From Nageia nagi (lineage: Eukaryota; Pinophyta): a stretch of DNA of 64,000 bases. The position numbers were made by a program, and so were the translations under genes. The notes under the pieces were generated by a model that did not search any database, was not told the origin of the DNA, and was given only the letters and a program-made list of their open reading frames with translations. Positions 45,801 through 57,800 of this stretch are shown here, one piece after another (the stretch's first letter is position 1; every line of letters starts with the position of its first letter). Where the stretch lies: assembly GCA_050084985.1 (NCBI GenBank), contig JBITNC010000001.1, positions 19,530,001 to 19,594,000 on the forward strand. The letters run 5' to 3'.

Positions 45801-48800
45801 GGCCTTAGAACTTAATCCAAAAGATCAAAATGTACAAAATAGAGGTAGGCCCTGATTTTTTGGCTTTGACATCACCAAAGGCTGAAAATGTGCACCTAGA
45901 GGAAAAGGGCTCATTTTTTTTACTTGGACAAAAATCAAATTTGAGCACATGCGAGGATGGAGCATCAAAATCCAAGCATATTTAACCTTGGAAGAATGCA
46001 AAAAGGATCAAAAACACTCACTAGAGAGGTGGGTGCTGATTCTCAAGGATTGGCATCATCAAAAGCCCAAAAACTAGCAGCTACAATGAAATGGACCTTT
46101 TTCGACATTTTTCAAAAATCAAATTTTAAAGCATGAGCATGTGGAGGGCCCAAAACCAAGCAACTTCGCTCTTGGAACCTTTCAAATTGATCAAAATTGG
46201 CACTCCAAGACATAGGTGCTGATTTTGGGGTTTTGGTGTACCAAAGGAGGAAATGGACGCCTAAGTGAGAATTGACGCTATTTAGCATGCAAAAGACACT
46301 ATTGGGAATGCAAAATGCACCAAAATCTTATAAATACAAGCCTAATGTATTCATTTGCATCACAATACACTTACTCTCCAAGTTAGGTGCCATTTTTTGG
46401 ACATTGATCACACCAAACATGAAAAATCAGCGCCTACTTCCAAAGTCCAAAAACATGGCAAAACACTCACAAGATCCATTGCCTATCCATCCATGAGGTT
46501 ATTTGAGCATTCCAAGCACTTTCCAAAAAAAATTCCAAAATCAACCCTTTTCATTTTTGCCATTTTTTTCAAACTTGTCAAAACTTGAAAAAAGAGCATC
46601 GGAGGCACTTTTCCAACTCAAAAATCTTAAAAGCCAAAGAGTTTGGGTAATCAAAACAAACTACAAAGATGAGCACCTTGGATGGGTGAAGAAGACCCAA
46701 CACTGGCTTACCCTTAACCGTGGGTTCTTCCCCAACATCCAAACCCATTCTTCAAGCTCCAAAGCTGCCCAAAACATATCAAAAATCCTCAAAGACAGCC
46801 CAAAAACAGCAAAGTGATTTGGACCTCAAAACCTTTTTTGTTTTTCCTAAAACTGGAATATGATGCTTATAGAATTATTGCCCATTCATCTGTGAAGTTG
46901 TCACAAAATTCCGACAAGCTTGAAAATTTGCTTAAAATCAATCCAAACACCTCTGCCAAAGCTCAAAAACTTGTTAAAATCAGCCAAAAATCCACTATTA
47001 ACATTTTCTCTTATGTTATAGGTTGAACTACAGCTGACTGTACAAGAGGAAGGAGACTGAGCCAAAAAAGGAGGAAAAGTGCTCGATGGAGTACACTTGA
47101 CAAAGCATTATGTGCCATTTATGTCTCAGACATTCTAAACTTAGTCATAGTTCTAATTTGGAGATAGCCATGTTGTGGCTAACTTAGTAGTAAATTTAGT
47201 TGTTTTTAGATAAATTAGTGGAATAAGTTTTTTACTCCCACATGAAAAATGTAAAACTCTATAAATTGACCCAAGGGTCTCATTATTGTCAGAGTGAAAA
47301 ATTTGTAAAAGAGGAGCAAACTTGAATATTTGTGCAAAACCCCATTTTTATCAAATTAATGCAAAGTGGTGAACTATTCAATCAAACTGGATTTATCATA
47401 TATGGAGTCGTGGATTTGAACTTTGAGAGCTTTCTTGTGTGATTCAAATGCCTTTGCACCCTTTCCTTGAAAATTTTAGAATTTTAGGAAAACTTTTTGA
47501 AATTTTTTTAAAAGGTGATTGATTCATTCCTAGATCGTTGATAATCCATAACTTGCATGTTAAATGAATGTATTCTGAATTTTCTTTCATTCTATGTCAT
47601 CCAATTAGACCTTTCTTCGAAGCAAGTCGGTTCATGCGTTTTTCGCTAAGTTCTTTTGATTGCCAATTGATCCTATAAAAGGAGTACCAACAATCAGCTT
47701 TGCTCTTTGCTCTTTGCTCTTTGCTCCATTTTGGAAATAACTTGGACTTATGTCATTTATTTCCAGATTGGATGAATTCAAATGAAAACTCTTAATCAAT
47801 CCGGAAAGTAAAAGATTTAAACAATGCTTCATTACGAGTCACTTTGAAATCTAATCAATATTGTATTTTATCATTCTCATTTTATGTTTTCTTTTTTGAC
47901 TTTTTTTGAAAACACAACCACCTTCTGTCATTACATAAAAACACCTCAATGCCCTATAAAAAACGTGAATTAACTTCCATTACCTCTATTACACCATCAA
48001 GTTGATTACCAAACAAGAGCCATTAAAATTGAACTTGCATTTTTGCAACTTTGAATACAAAAAGATTGGGGTATTAGTCCTTACAAGAGGGGATAAGTAA
48101 CGCTATCTCATATAAATGTTGGGTTGCTTTCCCATTTACCTTCTCTTTGACGATCTTAGTTAGAGGAAAGATTTCCATCCCATCAAAAATTGGCGCTAGA
48201 AGGAGGGCCTTTTGAATTGTTTTTGTACTTTTTCTAATTGTTATTTTTCGATTCTTTTTGTTTTTGATTTACTCTTTTAAGCTTCAAACTAGGAAATAAA
48301 AAGAAAACCAAAGTGTATACTTGATCGAAAGTTAAAGCAGCAAAGGAGGCAGCGAAAAGGGAGTCAACTAAAGCTACAAATCAAACTCCAAGTCAATCTC
48401 AAAGCAGTCCCATATCCGAATTCAGTTTACCTGGGTCCAATACACCACCAAGGCAACGTATTTCTCCAAGAGCTATTGTTACCCCTTCAGTTATCGATCC
48501 TCAAATTGTGCAATTGATCATGCAAACAGTATCAACAGTATAGCCAATTGTGCAACCAACCAGTTGTTCAAATCCCTGTTAACAATTCGAACATTCAAAT
48601 GGTGGGAGGAGCACAAGTACTGACTTGGTTGAAAGGAAGTCCAATCAATATTGTGGGTTAGGCAAATCCATTTCCCATAAAATTGGATAGATATCTTCCC
48701 AAATATGTACATAGTGGCCCAGTAACGGTTGAAGAGCATGTCCAAAGGTACAACAATGGGTTGTCTAGGCTACAAGTGCAACATGAAGATGTGGCTCACG

Positions 48801-51800
48801 CCATGTTTCCTACAACCTTTGATGAACATGCCAACCTTTGGTAACAACAATCTAGCGAAAGGATCAATTACTTCATGGGACCAACTTGAATAAGCATTTC
48901 AATCAATTTACGTGCCTGTTGATCCAACCCTTTTATACCATGAGTTTGCCTTAATTTCAAAAGGAACTCATGAGCCAATGAGACTATTTAATGATAGGTT
49001 TCAAAAGGCATATAACAAGCTGATGGACTCTTGCAAAGTGTCAAAAGAACTTGCTTTACAGCTATATTTTAAAGCATTGGACATAATGACCTCAACCTTT
49101 GTGTGAAGAGAGGTTGTAGTTATCTCATTACCACTGGCTTATGCAAAAGCAATCAAAGTTGAACAGCAACTTAATCCGCAAGGTATTGGTGGTATGAATG
49201 CTACTACAAGTCAGGCAATACATCCTTCAAATGCATACCCTTCGAATCCCAATTCTCAACGTATGTCAAATTTTGCTATGTTTAACAATTCCATTCAGCC
49301 CAATTCTTCAACATTGTTGTACTACCCATATTCATGGGCTACTAATGTTAATCTTGCAAATGGATCGATTGCATCACAAACTAGTTCATTCATGAACAAC
49401 CAGTCTATAAATACCAATCCCACTTTCCTTCCTCCATCCACCAATATTCCCATTCAACCCTCATTCCTCCATCCAACCACACTAGCCACAAATACCACTG
49501 CTAGTGCTGCAAGTACATCTGGCCAAGCTAATCAATTTGTGGAAATGTAGAAATTTATGGAACAACAGGGAGCAATGATATAAAAATTGGCTAATGACAC
49601 GACTCAAATGAAGCTGAAACAAGATACTCAAGATCAACGAAGTGTCCGTGGCCAGAATCATCAGAATGATTGAGGCCAAAATTATCAAAATGATCAAGGG
49701 AAAAAGTTTAAGAATGATTGAAGTTAGAATGACAGACCCAAGAATTACAACTTTCAAAGGCCAAATAAAACTTGGAATACAGGCCCAAATAATGGTGGTA
49801 TGCCAAATTTAGTAATCAACAATAATGGTAATCAAGTGAACAACATTGACCTATCAAGAATAGTCTTATCCAATTGGTGTGGGATCCATTCTACAACCTC
49901 ACATGGAGAGTCTAGTTGCCTTGAATTCAAAGTAGCGTTCAACGTTTTTAAGCAAGAAATCCAAAACATGGATATGACACCAAATGAGGAGTTGGGCACT
50001 TCTTATGGTAATTCCAATCCAGTCTTGATAACTTAAATGAGCAATAATGAAGATGACATCCTAGAAGAAGAAATTTTTGATGAAGTATATTCCTCAAGTC
50101 AGATTTTCAATGAAGAGGCATTTGTCAAGCATCACAAGGCCAACATACCTATGATTTTCGACCAAGAAATAAAGAAACTACATCTTCATTTCGACATCCA
50201 AACAATACTCAAATACCACCTAATACAACTTCATAAAACAATCCTCCTCCACCACTGCATGTGCAACAGCCTATTCAAAAACCTGTGCAACCTATACAAC
50301 CATCCTATCATGCACAGCTCCAACGAGGAGAGGCGTAGCTCAACTACAAAAAGGGAGTTGACGAGAGGACGAAATCAAATCCAATGTCCTACAATATAGT
50401 TGAGGATATGAAGAAAACAAGATCGAATACAACATTGTATGAATCCTTAGATAGTGATGTCCAACAAGAGTTGTTATTGAAGGAAATTAAAAAAAAAGAA
50501 ACAAAAATGGATGGCTAAACCCGCAAAAACACATGCAGTATCCATACAAAAAGGCGAGGATAAAAATGAATCACCTTTATTCTTGTTGACACACAGAATA
50601 GCAAGTAAAAACTTCAATAATTGATTGGTAGAGTCAGGAGCTCCGGGGAACATCATGCCTTATGGTATATGAAAGAGAGTAAAATTACCACTCATGGACA
50701 GCCCTAGAAAGGTCACTCAATCGGGCAAGACAGAAGTTAAAGTGGTAGGGATGACAACTAGAACACATATTCAAATACCTTTCGAACCTTGCATAGTACA
50801 AAATATTGATATCCAAGTAGTTGAAATTCCAAATAACTATGGGATATTGTTGAGCAAAAATTGGTCAAAGAATCTAAACAAGTACATTTCTATAGACTTC
50901 TCACACATGTGGCTTTCGTGGAGAGAAAATGCCAATCAAATAAAGGTAAACAATGAACCAAGGCTCAAAGAGATGATCATAGACAATAAGAATCTGAATG
51001 GGATCCAATTCTCTTAATACGAGATAGACATTTATTCCCTCAAAGTTAAAGATGACCACGATAAAATTCAACATGTTGACATGGAACCTATAGAGAGAAA
51101 ATCCTTTAAGCCTAGGCTTATAAAAGAAACATTTAAGGCTCACAATCCCATAAATACTACAACGAACTACACTAGATACTCAAATGTGATGGTTCAAAAT
51201 CCAAGCAAAAAGATAGGTGGAAGTAGGCCTCGAGAAATGTCTTTATACTTTTGATATGAAGGTCGTTCCACCAAAGCTGAATACAGAGTAAGGAGTTACC
51301 ATTAATCAGTAATGGTAAACATTTGAAACAATGTTTTCGATCTCGAAGAGAACCGATTGTGTTGTACTATAATGTAAATGGGTTAGTACATTTTGCTTTG
51401 GCATTTTAGTTTGCAGCTAGAGTTAAATTAGGAATTTGAAAGTACTCATCAAGATACTATCATCAAAGCAAACCATGCTCGAGAACTATTTGTTCCAACC
51501 CAAAGACTACAGTTGAAATAAACACTCTAGATAATACTAATTGATTATCTGATGAAAAAGGAAGTTGACAATGGTTCCCTACCAATTGGTGAAAATCTAA
51601 AAGAAAGAAATTATCCAAGGTCATGGATGACAGATGATGGATATAAAATGGGATTGCAATCAATAAGCCTCAAGCTATTGATGAAGCGCAAACAGAGGAC
51701 TTTAAGCCTCTTGTGGTGAGTGAAGAGAAAGGCAAGGACATTTGAAAAAAAAGTTGTGTTGAGAAATGTAAACTGTATTCTCATGTATTATTCATTTAGA

Positions 51801-54800
51801 GATTACACAAATATATATAGCCATGGATCTGTAACGAAAAGATGCTCCATGGAAGGGTAATAATGGAGCAGTACTTGAGAGTTATCACTCTCAGTGATAT
51901 TACACAAAACATTGACTAAATTCCTACTATAAATAACTAAAAATTGTTACAATATGTCTTAGGAGTTAAAAACAATAAACCCACTAAGTGATATGGAAAA
52001 CAAACACCAAAAATAGAGTCAAAGATGCTAAAAACATTAAAGACTAGAAACTGCCCAAAATCTTGACAAATTGTAGGTTTGACTATCTATAAGTTTGACT
52101 GTCCAACTAAGCTCAATTTTCAACATGCACAACATTTGGATACATCTAGTAAGCTAGGAAGTAAGGCCACAAACATGTCTCCAGAACCAAGACTATAACG
52201 TAGGTGTCCCGATGGCTACTCAAATAGCTAGTGAGAGTTCACTCATTGTAACGCAAACCGACAATGTAACCGTTAGTGAATGTTGACATTGATTCGTTCT
52301 CCAATGAACAATGTAAATCATTGTGTATCCAATTTTATATACACTAATTTTTGTTTTTATTTTGCTATTGTTGTGCCCGCACAACTTACCCCAAAATACA
52401 AGATTTTGGGGATCCTATTTCTTCTTAGACAATGAAGGAAATTGCTTAAAATATGACTAAAGAGATGGTTTTGAAGTGGTTAAAGAGATCAAACGATAAA
52501 ATGATGCACGAAGGCTTCCCACGGAGTTCACTAGATGGTTCAAAGTGCTCAATCGCCAATTTGGAGCAATAAGGAGCCAAGATTTGAGCAACAAATTGAA
52601 ATACAAGTTTCTGGGTCTTGAAAAGGCTTATGGGAAATAAGATCATTTTTTATCCTTACTAGATGCAAAATTTGATAAGATAGGTTTGTGGAGGAGGCCA
52701 CAGCAAGTGTCTTTAAACTTGTAATTTTCGGTAATCAACCAAAATTGCAAGATTTGTATCAATGGGGAGTTTTGAAACAAACCAAATACAAATGTATGCA
52801 AATCCACAATAACACAACAGAACCAAATCTGATTTTATATTTTTATTTTCTTTTTAAATAACACAAATTGCAACTACAGCAAGTTAGAGAGAATGAAGAC
52901 AATGTATTAAACTTATATGTAATCAAAACTCCTACAAGTCACTGAACACACCTCAACAAAACTGGAAGAACAGTTGTAACACCCTCAAAGTGCTAAACGA
53001 ACCCTTATAGGACTAGTAATCTAGCACTAATGCAATCACCACTGTAGTTTCAATACATGCAACCCCAAACGAACTCCTCAAAATCCCCAACAAATTGATC
53101 TGATGCCAAAATTATTATCTCAACTCCTAAAACTTCAAATAGGCAAGCACAAATAGTCTTCAAATCTCTCCTCTAGAACCTGAAATATCATAAGTAGAAT
53201 ACTAAGGCCCAAAAGCATACAAGCTCTCTAAGTTCTCTACCAAAATCAGTCCTCTCCAAAACAAACAACTCTTCCTCTTCAAGAGTCTTGGAAATCTTAA
53301 TTTAAGCCTCTTGATAGTTACAAAAGTCTGTCTCATAACAGTTACAAATCCTCTCCTATGGCAGTTACAAAAGTATTAAATAATACCTTCGACTTTGACC
53401 TCAAAACAATTACTTTTGCCAAAATAACAGTTACAAATACTAGAAACATTTAATATTGTCTTATCATCCCAACCATGAAGCTAAAAAAGTGTACCAAGTC
53501 AATGACATTAATTAATACCTTTTTTTTGTCCCAAAACTATTCTAAATACATAACCAACTCCCTAAACACTTATATTAACAATAAAACTTCTCAAAACACA
53601 CTAACCCACCCCTTAGAAGCCCACAAACAACAAAACATAAATTTAAAATATTTACGAGGTTGAAAATATTTTGGGACGTTACATGTTTTTGAGGGTTTGA
53701 TGGCATTAAAGGCCCTAAATGTGTGCTTCGTGCAAATTTAGTCCATTTTGATCTCCATCAAATGCAAAATTTGAAGGTATGAGCTTGTAAAGGGTACAAA
53801 ATCAAACACATTTAACTTGGAAACTTGTCCAAAGGATCAAATTTGCTCAATCTAGGAGAGGGTGCACTTTTTGGGGGTTTAGCATCACCAAAGAAAAAAA
53901 ATCAACACCTAGTACAAGAATGCACAAGTTTGACCAAATTTTGATCTAATTGTTGAAGGGACATGCATGTGCACAATGGAAAATTGAACACCTTTGCTCT
54001 TGGGACTTTGCCAAAATCATGCTCTCCAAAACTAGGCGCATTTTTTTGAGGATTGGTGGTGTCAAAGGTTGAAAATGTGTGCCTAGTGCAAAAATGCTCA
54101 TTTTTATCAAACCCAAATTCAAAATTTGTGGACAATGAAAAATCATACATGTTTAGACTTGGAACTTTTGGAAAGCATCAAACACTCCCACCACACTAGG
54201 CGCAATTTTTTAAGGATTGGTATCCACTGTCACCAAAGACAAAAAATAGTGCCTAGGAGCAAAATGACATGACTTTGATCTTTGAGAAATGTGGAATTTG
54301 AATACACAAGGTGGTGAAGGGTGCAAAAACAAATGCTTTTGCTCTTGGAAGCGTTCCAAAATGACAAAAAAATGCATCTTCCCTACCTAGGCGCTGATTG
54401 TTTGACTTTGATGTCACCAAAGAAAGAAAAATGGCACCTAAGTGTAAAACGCTTCTTCTTGATCAAAATTTCAAAATCAAATTTGAGCATATAAGCATAT
54501 GAAGGGTCAAATTTCAAGCATATTGGTCTTAGAATTTCATCCAAAAGATCAAAAATGTACAAGAAGCTTTGCTCTTGGAACTTTTCAAATAGACCAAAAT
54601 TTCCACCTCCAAGACATAGGCGCTGATTTTGGGGCTTTGGTGCAACAAAGAAGGAAAATGGCCAGCTAAGTGAGGACTGACACTATTTAGCATGCAAAAG
54701 GCACTACTAGGCATGCAAAATGCACCAAAATCTTATAAATACAAGCCTAAGGTATTCATTTGCATCACAATACACCTACTCTCCAAGTTCAGCGTGATTT

Positions 54801-57800
54801 TTTGGACACTGATCTCAGCAAACAAAAATCAGCACCTACTTCCGAAGTGATGTTTAGAGATCCAAATTCTCCAAAAACATGACAAAACACTTCCAAGATC
54901 CATTGCCCATCCATCCATGAGGTTATTTGAGCATTCCAAACACTTTCCAAAAAAATTCCAAAATCAAACCCCCTTCATTTTTGCCATTTCTTCACACTTA
55001 TCAAAACTTGAAAAAAGAGCACCGAAGGCACTTTTCCAACTTAAAAATCTTAAAGACCCAAAGAGTTTGGGTAATCAAAACAAACTGCAAAGATGAGCAC
55101 CTTGGATGGGTGACGAAGACCCAACATTAGCTTACTCTTAACCATGGGTTCTTCCCCAACATCCAGACCCATTCTCCAAGCTCCAAAGCTGCCCAAAACA
55201 TATCAAAAATCCTCAAAAACAGCGAAGTGTTTCGGACCTCAAAAACTTCTCTGTTTTCCCTAAAATTCGAACATGATGCTCATAGAATTATTGCCCACCC
55301 ATCTGTTGTTGTCCCAAAATTCCGCGAAATTTGAAAATTTGCTCAAAATCACTCCAAACACCTCTACCAAGCTCAAAAACTTGTCAAAACCAGCCAAAGA
55401 TCTGCTCATAACACCTTTTATTATATTACAAGTAGAGTTGCAGCTGACTATACAAGAGGGAGGAGATTGGACCAAAAAAGGAGGAAAAGTGATCAATGGA
55501 GTACACTTGACGCAGCCTTTCGTGCCATTTATGTCTCAAACATTCTAAATTTAGTCATAGTTATAATTTTGGAGATAGCCATGTTGTGGCTACCTTAGTA
55601 GTAGATTTAGTTGTTTTTAGCTAAATTAGTGGGATGTGTTTTTTACTCACATGAAAAATATGTAAAAGAGGAGCAAACTTGAATATTTGTGCAAAAAACC
55701 CCTTTTTATTAAATTAATGCAAAGTGGTGAACTATTGAATCAAAGTGGATTTATCATTTATGGTAATGTGGATTTGAACTTTTAGAGCTTTCTTGCATGA
55801 TTCGAACGCTTTTGCACCCTTTCCTTGAAAATTTTCAAATTTTAGGAAAACTTTTTGAATTTTTTATAAAACATGCTTGATTCATTCCTAGATTGTTGCT
55901 AATCCATAACTTGCATGTTAAATGAATGTATTCTGAATTTTCTTTCATTCTATGTCATCCAATTAAACCTTCCATTCGAAACGAGTCGATTTGTGCGTTC
56001 TTCACTACGTTCTTTTGATTGTCAATCAATCCTGCAATAGAAGAACTGACAAGCATCTTTACTCGTTGCTCCATTTTGGAAATAACTTGGACTTATGTCA
56101 TTTATTTCCAGATTGGATGAATTCAAATAAAAACTCTTAATCGATCCGGAAAGTAAAAGATTTAGACAATGCTTCATTATGATAGTCACTTCGAAATCTA
56201 ACCAGTATTGTGTTTTATCATTCTCATTTTATGTTTTCTTTTTAACTTTTTTGAAAACACAACACCCTTCAATCATTGCATAAAAACACCTCGGTGCCCT
56301 ATAAAAAACGTTAGTTACCTTCCATCAACTTTATTACACCATCGAGTTGATTCTCAACAAGAGTTACCAAGCCATTGAAATTGAACTTGTGTTTTTGCAA
56401 ATTTAAATACAAAAACCTTGGGGTATCAATCCTTACAAAAGGGGATAGGTAACGCTATCTCACCTAAATGTTGGGTTGCTTTCCCATTTATCGTCTCTTT
56501 GACAATCTTAGTAAGAGGAAAGATTTCCATCCCAACAGATCCTAAAGGTGAGTTGATGAATTATGCTTTGATGTTTCAAACTGAGTTTGAACCTTCAATT
56601 TCATTCAAAAGAATGATACTTCAAATTTTATGAGAATTCCCAAGGGAAATAAATGTGTGGGTTCTAAGTGGATCTACAAGAATAATTATAACAATGATGG
56701 CAAGCATTGAAAAGATACGACTAAACATTTTGCCAAAGGATGCAAACAAAGCTATGGAATTGAATACAAAAACATATTTGCATCGAATGCAAGGTAAGAA
56801 ACTATTGAGATGGTCTTAGCTATGCAACTCAAAAAAGATGGTTTGTCCATCACTTGGATGTGAAAAGTGCCTTATTGAAATGGATACTTGGAAGAGGAAG
56901 TGTTTATTAGTCGAGTATTCATCGAACTACTTATGTATATGAGACCATTGAGAAGACCAAGGAGGCCATTACAATGTCTTATAAAAACATAGAGACACAA
57001 CATAATCCTTTTTTGGAGTTGATTAACTATAGATGATTAAATTAATTTCATAATACCATTCGTGCAATAAGCTATAATCTAAATTCGAAACATTTTTATG
57101 ATGAAACGTTTGTGGCTAACGATAAAGATGTTAGTGACCTTTGTAATTGCCTCAAGAGGATGGTCCAAGATAAGTAAAAAATGGATCAAATACAAAGAGA
57201 ATTACAAAATTACAAGAATGTAGAGGACTATCTTTTCACAAGTGCGCTTTGCATTAGGTCATGTACAACTCAAAATCCAATTAACATTTATTTGATCTTT
57301 TATTTTTATTTGAAGTTTTCTAAAGAAGTGATTGATTTTTAATTTATTATTTTATTTATTTTATTTTCAGTTATGTAATGGTAATGCTTTGGCACGAAAA
57401 TGCCATTTATCTAGCAATTAACAATCCGATTTTTCTCCCAACCTTGTAACTCTTCTGGATGTGAGTGTAATTGGTGTATGTTTGAGCACATACACTCCAA
57501 CAAAAGCAACAGACTAACTCAAGAATGGCTAAACAAATTGATGTATGTGCATTACAATCCCATGCTCCATGATAAACAAATAGATAGAATCAATCATGAT
57601 GTGATCAATTTCAATAAGATTGATCCCTCTTTGAATGGCTCACAAAACTTGAAAGTGAAACTAGACAACCAAGAGAAGGGAGTTACTTGTTTTCAAATGA
57701 ACTTAGCACATAGTGAGACCCAGATAGCACATGAACTTGCAGCCATGGGAGAAGCACCATAGATTATACAAACATCCGTAGCAGCAGCTAAAGGAAAGAC

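Larger units (their letters stand above)
44606..56537 (+). mobile_element. gypsy-like element with very long LTRs, gag and protease only
   Basis: Plus strand, 11.9 kb including a 911-bp solo LTR in its 3' LTR. LTRs (44606-48185 and 52366-56537) are highly similar for more than 3 kb and end near identical cc(c)a(t/a)ca. Internal 4.2 kb encodes a gag of the type seen in Tat/Athila-like gypsy elements, a Cys/His motif and a protease; there is no reverse transcriptase, RNase H or integrase. It therefore fits a large non-autonomous derivative (LARD-like) that kept gag and protease. It is inserted between integrase and reverse transcriptase of the intronic copia element. Confidence 0.8.

Noticed and set aside
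49194-49550. 118-codon Asn/Ser/Pro-rich ORF as a host gene
   Set aside because: It is in frame order with gag of the gypsy-like element and matches the low-complexity linker after gag.
51740-51970. Possible separate LTR in the gag-protease element
   Set aside because: It has LTR-like composition, but I found no partner, clear ends or duplication.
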